Assembly: GCA_019421015.1 (NCBI GenBank)
Contig: JAHZGC010000001.1
Location: 1-64,000 of the forward strand
DNA length: 64,000 nucleotides
Origin: Coriobacteriaceae bacterium
GTDB lineage: Bacteria > Actinomycetota > Coriobacteriia > Coriobacteriales > UMGS124
Reading direction: 5' to 3'
Under the pieces are notes generated by a model. That model made no database searches and had not been told where the DNA came from. It saw only the letters and a list, made by a program, of their open reading frames with translations. Numbering within the stretch: position 1 is the first letter of the stretch; each line of letters starts with the position of its first letter. Below are positions 17,080 to 24,375 of the stretch, piece after piece. The position numbers were made by a program, and so were the translations under genes.

Positions 17080-18954
17080 ATGGAGACCAACGTAACGAGA
17101 AGGACGCTGTGCGGTATGGGAATGCTGGCTGGGGCCGGTGTGGCCCTTGCTGCTGAGGGTGTCTGCGCTTATGCCGACGACGTAGCCGAGAAGCCCTCGG
17201 TGCCCGGCGGCGACGGGAAGTACGTCACGCGCGCCATGGGGCACGAGGACTACATCTACGTATGTACCACGCTGCGCGAAGGGGCTATCGCCGACTGCAA
17301 GGTGCTGGCCCACTCCGAGACCATCGGCATCGGCAACTACGCCTGCGCCCGCATCCCGGCCGCCATCGTCGCGAACCAGAGCCTGGAGGTGCCGCCCGTG
17401 CGCGGGTGCTCCACCACGAGCCGCGCCATCGTGCAGGCAGTGGAGGAGGCGCTTCTCCAGTCGGGCTACGACGTGGACGCGTTCCGCACGCCGGTGGAAG
17501 AGCCGGCCGATGAGCGCGAGGAGGAGATCGACGTCGACGTGGTGGTCGTGGGAGCCGGCACGGCGGGCGTCCTGTGCGCCGCCCGTCTGATCGACCTGGG
17601 CTACGACGTCGCCGTGATCGAGAAGCGGGCCATTCCGGGCGGCACCATGGCGATGACCTACTCGGGCATGCCCGTGGCGGGGACCACAGCCATCACCAAC
17701 TACAACTTCGACGGTAGCGTAGCTGCTCGCTACGCCACTCCCGAGGGCCAGCACGAGCACTGGGCCTCCATGGTGGACCCCCAGTTCGACCGCTACGACG
17801 GCAAGGCTCCGTTCATGGCCTCGTCCTACGACGGCTGCAACCAGATGGCCCCGTGGCTGCAGGACATGGGCATCGGCTTCAACACCATCGGCACCTTCGA
17901 AGGGGCGATGATGACGGGCGCCGGCCTCTACTTTGCTCCGGGCTGCTACATGGGTGGCGCCGGCTATGCGATGATGGCCCTGGCCCGGCGCGTGGAGGGG
18001 CTTGGCAAGATGTACTACATGACCGCCTGCACCGACCTCATCCAGGACGCCCCCGGCGAGCCGGTGCGTGGTGTGCACGCGGTGGGCCTGCGGTCCGACG
18101 ACACCCAGACGGGCTTTAAGCTCACCGTGAACGCCAAGGCAACCGTGGTCACCACGGGCGGGTTCGCCAAGAACCGCGAGATGCTGGAGGAGCACTATCC
18201 CGAGGCCGCCCACCTCTTCTTCAACGCGGCCTCTGCCAGCACGGGCGAGGGGGTCCTGATGCTCCAGCAGGCCGGGTCGCCCATCGAGTGCGAGAGCAGG
18301 CACCTGCCGGGCTTCCTCTCTTCGGCCACCTATTTTGAGCTGGCGTTCCTTCCCACCTCTACGCCTGGCATCTGCGTCAATGCCTTTGGCAACGACATCG
18401 GCGGCAACGCCGGCAGCCATCCGCTTATGGGTTCCATGGCGCTCGACGAGTCCCAGGGCGGCCGGTTCTTCTACGTGTTCGACGAGGCCGGCGTGGCGCC
18501 GACCAAGGACTACGAGCTCTTTGGCTTCAACACCTACAAGGCCCTGTTCGAACGTGGGGAGGTGCAACACTATGCGAGCTGCGAGGAGGCGGCCCAGGCC
18601 CTGGACCTGCCCGGTCTGCCCGACGCCTTTGCGGCGAACAACGACGCCGCCCTCGCCGGCGAGCCGGGGCGCGTGCTGCTCGACGAGCGCTACGGCGTGT
18701 ACGTGGTGCCCGTGATGCCCACGCTGTACCTCACGACGTGCGGTGCCTGCATCGACCCCAGCGGCAGGGTTTTGACCGCGAGCTACGTGATGGACGGCGA
18801 GAACACGGCGATCCCGGGCCTCTATGCGGCCGGCGACGTGTGCGGCTCGGTGGAAGAGAAGGACGGCAAGAACTACAGTATGGGCCTGACCAACACCATG
18901 GGCATCGCCTGGCAGGTTGCGCGGGCCATCGACGAGGACGGCGTGGCCAGGTAG
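17080..18954 (+). CDS. Tat-exported reductase with FMN_bind and FAD_binding_2 domains (flavoprotein 3)
   Basis: A 624-residue exported flavoprotein with two flavin domains. The Tat motif VTRRTLCGMGMLAG is followed by an FMN_bind-like domain (residues about 45-135) and an FAD domain starting with GAGTAG at 158-163 and ending with IPGLYAAGDVCGSVEEKDG. FMN_bind domains usually attach FMN covalently to Thr in an SGAT-like motif; here the matching stretch is RGCSTTS with Ser111 at the acceptor position. The start is ATG 17080 with AGAAGGGG 5-12 bases upstream; the longer frame lacks a ribosome site. It is divergent from LuxR 3. FMN_bind plus FAD is the architecture of urocanate/fumarate-type reductases, where FMN passes electrons to the FAD active site. 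Substrate unknown. Confidence 0.9.
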   Translation: METNVTRRTLCGMGMLAGAGVALAAEGVCAYADDVAEKPSVPGGDGKYVTRAMGHEDYIYVCTTLREGAIADCKVLAHSETIGIGNYACARIPAAIVANQSLEVPPVRGCSTTSRAIVQAVEEALLQSGYDVDAFRTPVEEPADEREEEIDVDVVVVGAGTAGVLCAARLIDLGYDVAVIEKRAIPGGTMAMTYSGMPVAGTTAITNYNFDGSVAARYATPEGQHEHWASMVDPQFDRYDGKAPFMASSYDGCNQMAPWLQDMGIGFNTIGTFEGAMMTGAGLYFAPGCYMGGAGYAMMALARRVEGLGKMYYMTACTDLIQDAPGEPVRGVHAVGLRSDDTQTGFKLTVNAKATVVTTGGFAKNREMLEEHYPEAAHLFFNAASASTGEGVLMLQQAGSPIECESRHLPGFLSSATYFELAFLPTSTPGICVNAFGNDIGGNAGSHPLMGSMALDESQGGRFFYVFDEAGVAPTKDYELFGFNTYKALFERGEVQHYASCEEAAQALDLPGLPDAFAANNDAALAGEPGRVLLDERYGVYVVPVMPTLYLTTCGACIDPSGRVLTASYVMDGENTAIPGLYAAGDVCGSVEEKDGKNYSMGLTNTMGIAWQVARAIDEDGVAR

Positions 18955-18992
18955 GGGATTGGGCGGCCGAGAAGATCCCGGCATAAAAGCTG

Positions 18993-19023
18993 CGGGCGAG
19001 ACTCCCTGGGGGGGTCTCGCCCG
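18993..19023. terminator. Terminator-like hairpin after flavoprotein 3
   Basis: CGGGCGAGAC pairs with GTCTCGCCCG around a short C/G-rich loop, 38 bp after the stop codon of flavoprotein 3 and 45 bp from the end of the convergent yoeB gene. It lacks a strong T-run. Confidence 0.6.
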
Positions 19024-19067
19024 TAGTCATTGCTTTGAAGCCGAACGGCATTCACGGGGTGGGCACC

Positions 19068-19322
19068 CTAATAATGGTCCTTTGCCGAGTAGATCGTTAC
19101 GACATCGCCTTCAACTGAGTAGACCAACCGATTGGAAGCGTCGATGCGCCGGGACCACGTGCCCGACAGCTCGTAGCGCAGTGGCTCGGGTTTTCCTAAC
19201 CCCTCAAAGGGTGTGCGTTCGATGTCGCGAACGAGGGTGTTGATGCGTCGGAGTGTCTTCTTGTCGTGTTCCTGCCACCAAAGGTAGTCGTTCCAGGCGT
19301 CGTCGGTCCAGGCCTTAATCAT
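19068..19322 (-). CDS. yoeB: YoeB-family mRNA-cleaving toxin
   Basis: An 84-residue type II toxin. It matches the Txe/YoeB family throughout: WTDDAWNDYLWWQEHDKK, RINTLVRDIERTPFEGLGKP, the LSGTWSRRI core and the C-terminal TIYSAKDHY with the catalytic His-Tyr end. Family members are ribosome-dependent mRNA interferases. Its ATG overlaps the end of the antitoxin gene by 8 bp (ATGATTAA), giving translational coupling. Confidence 0.95.
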   Translation of the reverse strand: MIKAWTDDAWNDYLWWQEHDKKTLRRINTLVRDIERTPFEGLGKPEPLRYELSGTWSRRIDASNRLVYSVEGDVVTIYSAKDHY

Positions 19323-19572
19323 CGAGAAGCTCCCGTCGCGTCGCGCGGCCCTCCCTGGCCTGCTGCATGCCTCGGGTGATGTTGGTATGGAGGTGGGCGT
19401 TTTGGGAGACGCGAGGGGGGTCCAGGAGCGATTCGGAGTCGCGGGCGTTCATGACGACTACGTTGTTCGACGGGTCGTTGCTCGTGACGAGCAGGGTCTC
19501 CGCGTCGTCGCGGGTCTTCTCCATGTAGGACTTCAGGTTGTTGCGAAACGTGCTGTAGGCGACGGCTTCCAC
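19315..19572 (-). CDS. yefM: YefM/Phd-family antitoxin
   Basis: The 85-residue partner of YoeB. The N-terminus VEAVAYSTFRNNLKSYMEK is the Phd/YefM DNA-binding fold, and the C-terminus is the flexible toxin-binding segment. The start is the GTG at 19572, preferred because TTTGGAGG lies 6 bases upstream and the product then begins as family members do; a longer frame from ATG 19635 has no properly spaced ribosome site. Upstream lies a TGTACA-containing operator, consistent with autoregulation. Confidence 0.92.
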   Translation of the reverse strand: MEAVAYSTFRNNLKSYMEKTRDDAETLLVTSNDPSNNVVVMNARDSESLLDPPRVSQNAHLHTNITRGMQQAREGRATRRELLDD

Positions 19573-19607
19573 GGCGGCCTCCAAAGGGGTTTGTGGGTTG
19601 ACTCGAG

Positions 19608-19630
19608 ATATTGTACCAAATATTGTACAC
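19608..19630. promoter_or_regulatory. yefM-yoeB operator/promoter with TGTACA core
   Basis: Two copies of ATATTGTAC spaced 12 bp apart, the second completing TGTACA, the hexamer at the heart of known YefM operators. On the minus strand two TACAAT hexamers are available as -10 elements, about 40-50 bp upstream of the GTG start. Confidence 0.6.
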
Positions 19631-19790
19631 TCCATCTCCCTGTATTGGTCTGAGAGATTGTGGCGGTTGCACGGACCGGACCCTTCCCAGACACGGTTGT
19701 CCACCTGTGCGACCGCCCGTCTCTCGCCCTGTGTCGTGGTACGCTCGCCGCCCAAGCGCTAGGGTTGGTCCCGAGAAAGGAGGCTCACCC

Positions 19791-20117
19791 ATGGATCAGA
19801 AGAGCATCGGGCGGTTTTTGCGGGAGCTGCGTGTCGGCAGGGGGCTCACCCAGGAGCAGGCTGCCGCGGAGCTGGGCGTCTCGGCGCGTACCGTGTCGCG
19901 CTGGGAGACCGGCGCCAACCTGCCCGACCTCGAGGTCCTCGTGTGCCTCGCCGACTTCTACGACGTCGGCATCCGCGAGGTGCTTGACGGTATACCCATG
20001 CAATTATCCAACCTAAATAAGGTGCCATTCCGACACTTTTACAGCTCTCGTCCCGTATCGGCCGCCGCGCCGGAATCTCCCTCAACCTCCTCGCACGCCG
20101 CCAGCGCCTCTGCGTAG
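19791..20117 (+). CDS. XRE-family HTH regulator, probably truncated
   Basis: A 108-residue product beginning with a clear XRE helix-turn-helix (residues 4-60: FLRELRVGRGLTQEQAAAEL, then VSARTVSRWETGANLPDLE). The start ATG is behind AAGGAGG. After VREVL-like sequence (IREVLDG, residues 63-69) the homology stops: the remaining 40 residues are Ser/Ala-rich and read antisense through the end of the convergent SbcC-like gene. Full-length relatives usually carry a further hydrophilic or membrane domain. I infer that the original 3-prime end was lost by rearrangement near 19990. It is divergent from yefM-yoeB. Confidence 0.7.
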   Translation: MDQKSIGRFLRELRVGRGLTQEQAAAELGVSARTVSRWETGANLPDLEVLVCLADFYDVGIREVLDGIPMQLSNLNKVPFRHFYSSRPVSAAAPESPSTSSHAASASA

Positions 20118-20545
20118 TCGCGCTGGTAGTGGGCGATGCGCTCGGCCAGCTCGTCGTGCTCGTCGTCGGGGAGCAGGGCAGCCTCGGCCTCGGCCACGTC
20201 CGAGAAGCCCCCGGCCCGCAGGGCTTGCGCAAGGTGGGCGCGGGCGTTGTTGGCAGGCCCCACGTGCAGGCCGCGCTGCTGCCCCCAAAACAGCAGCGTG
20301 CGGGTGGCTAACTCGGCGTCGAAGTCGAGGTCGCCCTCGCGGGCGGCGCGGGCCTGGGCCTGTTCGACCTCGGCGATCTGGCGGTCTGCCGCCGCGAGCA
20401 GCCCCTCTGCCTCGGCCAGCTCGCGTTGGGCGGCCAACGCAGCCTGGGCGGCCTCGGCGCGGCGCAGGCGTGCGGAGGCCTTCTCCATAGCGGGAAGCTG
20501 GTCCAACAGCGATGCAAGGCGTTCGAAGCAGTCGGTGTCGGCCAT
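20039..20545 (-). CDS. Coiled-coil protein resembling an internal SbcC segment
   Basis: A 168-residue Ala/Glu-rich protein, mostly heptad-like (residues 15-85), followed by HLAQALRAGGFSDVAEAEAA and IAHYQRDYAEAL, which resemble the arm region of the SbcC nuclease subunit (GF.D.EEA..A, then I..Y...). It has no Walker motifs, so it is not a working SbcC. The start is ATG 20545 with GAAAGGT about 9 bases upstream. It may be a stand-alone coiled-coil protein or a captured fragment. It overlaps the end of the XRE gene tail by 79 bp on the opposite strand, which supports a rearrangement here. Confidence 0.5.
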   Translation of the reverse strand: MADTDCFERLASLLDQLPAMEKASARLRRAEAAQAALAAQRELAEAEGLLAAADRQIAEVEQAQARAAREGDLDFDAELATRTLLFWGQQRGLHVGPANNARAHLAQALRAGGFSDVAEAEAALLPDDEHDELAERIAHYQRDYAEALAACEEVEGDSGAAADTGREL

Positions 20546-20686
20546 GGTCGCGACCTTTCGGGTGGGCGTTCGGGCAAAAACGGTACGGGCACACAGCCGT
20601 GCGGCCACATAACCGTGCGGGCGCACAATCCCCCATAATATCAGCCCTCAACCTGCGGTTTTCTCCATAAGGGCGCTTTTGCACCG

Positions 20687-20722
20687 CAACCTTTGGTTGA
20701 CGCGCAAGACAACCAAAGGTTG
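20687..20722. promoter_or_regulatory. Tandem palindromic operators upstream of flavoprotein 4
   Basis: Two short palindromes, CAACCTTTGGTTG at 20687-20699 and CAACCAAAGGTTG at 20710-20722, lie 23 bp centre to centre and about 110 bp upstream of the flavoprotein 4 start. Together they also form a 13-bp stem with a 10-base loop. The arrangement, two full sites near two helical turns apart, looks like a cooperative regulator site. Confidence 0.55.
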
Positions 20723-20830
20723 ACCTCCGAGCGCTTCCGCGACACCCTTGGGCCGTGGTAGTTTGTGCGGTGAAGCATGCGGTGCACAAGGGGCCCGCAT
20801 GGTGTCTTTCGTAACCAAGGAGGGTAATTG

Positions 20831-22471
20831 ATGGACGCCATTTCCCGTCGCAACCTGCTCAAGACCGCCGCTCTGGGAAGCGCCGCCGTCGCCGCGCTGG
20901 GGAGCGCCACGGCCCTGGCCGACGAGGCCGCCGCTCCGGCCGACGGCAAGCACACCTGGGAGGTCAAGCCCGACCCCATCACCGACGTGGCCGAGACTAT
21001 CGACACCGACGTGCTGATTATCGGCGGTGGCTACTCCGGTGCCTCCTGCGCCTGCAACGCCGCCCAGAACGGCGTCAAGGTCATCCTGGTCGAGAAGGAC
21101 GACTGCCTCAACGGCCACGGCGTGGGCGGTACGGGCGCCATCAAGTCCAAGGCCCTCGACGAGCTGGGCCTCGAGTTCGACAAGTCCCTCGAGATGCAGC
21201 GCTGGGTTGCCACCTGCGGCGGCCGCTGCAACGAGAAGCTCGTGGGCAAGTGGTTCCGCGAGTCCGAGCGCTGCATGAACTGGCTGCTCGACTTGGGCGA
21301 GAAGCACGAGATGGGCTGCATGGTGACCGTGGGCTCCAACTCGACGGTCCACCCCGAGATCGCCTGCTACCACATGCTGTTCGGCGGTCCCGTGTTCGAG
21401 GAGCACACCATGGCCGACGCCGTGGTCTACATGCTGGCCGACGAGGCCGTTGCCGCCGGCGCCGAGATCATGTACGAGACCCCCGCGGTGCAGCTGGTCC
21501 AGGATGAGAGCGGCGCCGTGACGGGTGCCATCTGCCAGAGAACGGGTGGCGACTACATCCAGATCAACGCCGCCAAGGGCGTGGTCCTCTCCACCGGCGA
21601 CGTGAGCTACAACGACGAGTACCTGCAGGAGTTCGCCCCCATCGCCCTCAAGACCTACCAGCGCCTGTGCTCCGACCGCGGCAACGTGGGCGACGGCCAC
21701 AACATGGCCGCCTGGGCCGGCGCCAAGCTGCAGGACGGCCCGTGGCCCACGATGATGCACCCGCAGGCCGCCGGCTTCTACTCTGGTCCGTTCCTCTTCC
21801 TGAACCCCGAAGGCAAGCGTTTCATGAACGAGGCCACCTGGGTCCAGGGCAAGTGCGTGGGCATCATGGTCAACGGCCATGCCGACCACGCCTGGTCGAT
21901 CTTCGACAGCAACTTCGAGGCCGACAACACCGCGTCGCTCGAGTTCGGCGGCGGCATGTTCTGGGACAGCTTCCGCGCCGTGGGCTCTGCGCCCGAGGAC
22001 GCCTCGGCCTCCCACGCCAAGACCGTCAAGGAAGGCGTGACCGACGTCCCCGACAACTACAAGATGGGCGAGACCCTCGAGGAGCTCGTCGCCCAGCTCG
22101 ACATGCCCGCCGACGTGGCCCTGGCCACCATCGAGCACTACAACGAGCTGTGCGCGGCCGGCGAGGACACCGACTTCTACAAGGAGTCGCACTTCATGTT
22201 CCCCATCGAGCAGGGCCCCTTCTACGCGGCCAAGATTGGCCCCGGCCTGCTCGGCGTGTGCGGCGGCATCGAGATTGACGAGAACTTCCAGGTCGTGAAC
22301 CCTGACTTCGAGCCCATTCCCGGCCTGTACGCCATCGGCAACTGCGCCGGCGGCATGTACGCCTACGACTACCCGATCAACATCCAGGGCAACAGCCACG
22401 GCCGCTGCCTCATGGAGGGCAAGTGCCTCGGTGAGCAGCTCGCCGGCGTCTACGACGACGTGAAGGCATAG
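20831..22471 (+). CDS. Tat-exported FAD-dependent reductase (FAD_binding_2 family) 4
   Basis: A 546-residue flavoprotein with a textbook Tat signal (ISRRNLLKTAALGS, residues 4-17; cleavage near SATALADEA). FAD-binding GGGYSG is at 65-70, and the C-terminus has IPGLYAIGNCAGGMYAYDYP and NSHGRCLMEGK, typical of this family. The start is ATG 20831, with AAGGAGGG 6 bases upstream; a TTG one codon earlier is less likely. It has no FMN or haem domain. It is immediately followed by a hairpin-repeat array that should end transcription, and then by a LysR gene on the same strand. Tandem palindromic operators lie upstream. No membrane LuxR is adjacent. Substrate unknown. Confidence 0.9.
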   Translation: MDAISRRNLLKTAALGSAAVAALGSATALADEAAAPADGKHTWEVKPDPITDVAETIDTDVLIIGGGYSGASCACNAAQNGVKVILVEKDDCLNGHGVGGTGAIKSKALDELGLEFDKSLEMQRWVATCGGRCNEKLVGKWFRESERCMNWLLDLGEKHEMGCMVTVGSNSTVHPEIACYHMLFGGPVFEEHTMADAVVYMLADEAVAAGAEIMYETPAVQLVQDESGAVTGAICQRTGGDYIQINAAKGVVLSTGDVSYNDEYLQEFAPIALKTYQRLCSDRGNVGDGHNMAAWAGAKLQDGPWPTMMHPQAAGFYSGPFLFLNPEGKRFMNEATWVQGKCVGIMVNGHADHAWSIFDSNFEADNTASLEFGGGMFWDSFRAVGSAPEDASASHAKTVKEGVTDVPDNYKMGETLEELVAQLDMPADVALATIEHYNELCAAGEDTDFYKESHFMFPIEQGPFYAAKIGPGLLGVCGGIEIDENFQVVNPDFEPIPGLYAIGNCAGGMYAYDYPINIQGNSHGRCLMEGKCLGEQLAGVYDDVKA

Positions 22472-22477
22472 GTGGCT

Positions 22478-22762
22478 GGGGAACGCCGCTCGCCGCGTTC
22501 CGCAGGGGCTCACGTACGTCCAGTACGCATCGCCCCTGCGCGCCTTGCGAGCGGCGTTCCCCTTTTTGCGGGTGGTTGAGAAGCCCCGTTCGCCGCGTTC
22601 CGCGGAGGCTCACGTACCTCGAGTACGCAGCGCCCCCGCGCGCCTTGCGAACGGGGCTTCTCTTTGTGCGGGTGGCTGAGCCGGGGCATCTGCCGCGTTC
22701 CACGAGGGCTCACGTACGTCGAGTACGCATCGCCCCTGCGCGCCTGCGTATGCCTGCGCATG
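22478..22762. repeat. Three tandem 100-bp nested hairpin repeats (variable-arm family A)
   Basis: Units begin at 22478, 22578 and 22678, an exact 100-bp period. Unit 1 has perfect 16-bp arms GGGGAACGCCGCTCGC (22478-22493) and 22547-22562. Unit 2 has perfect 16-bp arms GAGAAGCCCCGTTCGC (22578-22593) and 22647-22662. The arm sequences differ between units, but pairing is kept in both; unit 3 arms have decayed. Between the arms all units share CCGCGTTCC, an inner 8-9 bp stem (CGCAGGGGC with GCCCCTGCG in unit 1), a CGTAC-GTACG tip, and GCGCGCCTTG. Unit 1 begins 7 bp after the flavoprotein 4 stop and is followed by TTTTT, so it can act as a terminator. Confidence 0.85.
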
Positions 22763-22859
22763 ACCGAATCGTGAGCCGCTGGTATTACAATGGTCGGGGG
22801 ACATGCACCGAGAAGCGCCGGCAACGTGGCCGGCTGGCGTGCGGGGTTCGGGGGGCGCC

Positions 22860-23777
22860 ATGGATATTCGGGAGCTTCGGTTCATAGTGGCCGTGGCCGA
22901 CGCCGGGTCGTTTGCCCGGGCGGCCGAGCAGCTGTTCGTGACCCGGCAGGCCGTGGCAAAGACGATGGCCGCGGTCGAGGCCGAGACCGACCTGCGGGTC
23001 TTTGAGCGATGCGGGGGGCGCCTTGTGCCCACCGAGCGCGGGGCCGACCTTGTGGCCGACGCTCGCCGGACGGTGCGGTTCTTTGACGAGACGATCGGCC
23101 CCTATCTCACGATTCCCGATTATGCGAGCGCTGCACGCCGCCGTCGGCAGCAGGCTCCCAGCCACCTGCGCATCGCGCTTGTGACCGGCTTGGCCCGCTG
23201 GGGGATGCCGCCCCGCTTCTTTGAGCGGCTGCGGGCTGACCATCCCCAGACAATGCTCTCGGTGGAGGAGATGAGCTCCGATGCCGTGGTCGATGCCGTG
23301 GCGCGCGGTGCGGTCGACCTCGGTTTTGCGGCGACGCACCCGGAGCTCGTGGTGCCCCTGGAACCCAAGCGGCTCTTTGGCGGGGCGCTCTGGGTGGTCA
23401 TGCTCGACGGCAACCCCCTGGCGTCCAAAGAGCGGCTGACCCTTGCCGACCTCGACGGACGGCCCCTTGTCACCGGTGGTCCGCGCGACCACTGTCATCG
23501 CTTTATCCTGGGACGATGCCGTGAGGCGGGGGTTTCTCCCCGGGTGGTGGGCAACGCCACCGACACCGAGACCATCGCCTCGCTCATGATGGACTACGGA
23601 GCCCTGTGCCCCGGTTCAGATCCCGCTGTGGTCGAGCTGCCTGCGGGTTTGGTCGCCCGCATAGTCGAGGCACCCGGTGCCGAGGGGTTCGGCAACTACG
23701 TGCTGCGCGACCCCACCCGCGCGCTGTCCTCGGAGGCGCGCGAGGTGTGGGAGGGGTTGGGATGTGTGGGGCGATAG
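22860..23777 (+). CDS. LysR-family transcriptional regulator 2
   Basis: A 305-residue LysR regulator with an N-terminal HTH (RFIVAVADAGSFARAAEQLF, then RQAVAKTMAAVE, residues 6-55) and an effector domain (LRIALVTGLARWGMPPRFFE onwards). ATG 22860 follows a G-rich ribosome site. It lies 388 bp downstream of flavoprotein 4, separated by the hairpin array, so it is probably transcribed on its own. It could regulate flavoprotein 4, whose promoter region carries tandem palindromes, but no direct evidence is visible. Confidence 0.92.
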   Translation: MDIRELRFIVAVADAGSFARAAEQLFVTRQAVAKTMAAVEAETDLRVFERCGGRLVPTERGADLVADARRTVRFFDETIGPYLTIPDYASAARRRRQQAPSHLRIALVTGLARWGMPPRFFERLRADHPQTMLSVEEMSSDAVVDAVARGAVDLGFAATHPELVVPLEPKRLFGGALWVVMLDGNPLASKERLTLADLDGRPLVTGGPRDHCHRFILGRCREAGVSPRVVGNATDTETIASLMMDYGALCPGSDPAVVELPAGLVARIVEAPGAEGFGNYVLRDPTRALSSEAREVWEGLGCVGR

Positions 23778-24173
23778 GCGGGCTTTTGCCGGGAGCCGGG
23801 TGACGTCGGCTCCACGCTGTGTCATAGATATATCAGTATAGAAATTATACAGGGTTTTTACAGGAATATGCCCGCAGAAGGGGACATCGTGTACCGTACG
23901 AGTACTGATATCCCCCAAACCAAAGCCTGTTCTTTTTTGATATGAAAGGAAATACCTGGTAGACGAGGCGTATCGAACGAGGGTTTCTCCGGTGGACAGC
24001 TCCTCCTCTTCGGAATGCGGCAAAAAATGATCCGTCGAGGTTCCCGTAGCTGCCAAGCACTTCCCACCTGCGGTGCACGAACCCCCTTTTTGCGGGTGTA
24101 TCTCCCTCGAAATGGGTCCACGTGTTCTATTTTGATGCAAACATTCGATTTTATGTGCAAAACTTATACATCC
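23778..24173. other. AT-rich intergenic stretch without recognisable gene
   Basis: This 400-bp segment is markedly richer in A+T than its surroundings (for example 23820-23960), the sort of composition left by acquired DNA. Short open frames occur on both strands but have no ribosome sites or recognisable products. No repeat of the families described here lies inside it. Confidence 0.5.
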
Positions 24174-24276
24174 ATAGCGGTTCACAGAATTGCTGGACCA
24201 GGCGCGCGAGGGCGCGGTGTGCTGGCGCGCATAAGCGCGAGCGCAACGAAGTGTCAGCAACTCCGTGGACCGCTAT
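24174..24276. repeat. Nested hairpin repeat (variable-arm family A), reverse-oriented copy
   Basis: 22-bp arms at 24174-24195 and 24255-24276 (outer sequence ATAGCGG with CCGCTAT) pair with one T-G and two mismatches. The inner sequence GGCGCGCGAGGGCGCGGTGTGCTGG is near-identical to the copy at 12627-12735, although the outermost arm differs (ATAGCGG against ATGGCGA). Confidence 0.72.
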
Positions 24277-24312
24277 AAAGCAAATCCCAGGAGTTGCCGC
24301 TGCCCGCGCATC

Positions 24313-24358
24313 GTGGCGAAAGAAGTCCCTGCAAAACTCCAGGGGCTTCTTTCGCCAC
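24313..24358. terminator. Strong hairpin downstream of creatininase 2
   Basis: GTGGCGAAAGAAGTCCCTG pairs with CAGGGGCTTCTTTCGCCAC with one mismatch and an 8-base loop. It lies 18 bp past the stop codon of the minus-strand creatininase gene. Confidence 0.7.
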
Positions 24359-24375
24359 GTGGTTTCTTTACGCCC

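Noticed and set aside
19635..19755. Longer antitoxin start upstream of the yefM GTG
   Set aside because: The longer frame crosses the TGTACA operator and lacks a spaced ribosome site; the GTG at 19572 has TTTGGAGG at the right distance.
20648..22513. A 621-codon minus-strand frame opposite flavoprotein 4
   Set aside because: Shadow caused by GC-rich third positions; no ribosome site and no similarity to known families.
22478..22762. Interpretation of the 100-bp tandem repeats as CRISPR or as coding
   Set aside because: Only three units, with conserved rather than unique interiors, and frames through them have no start signals.
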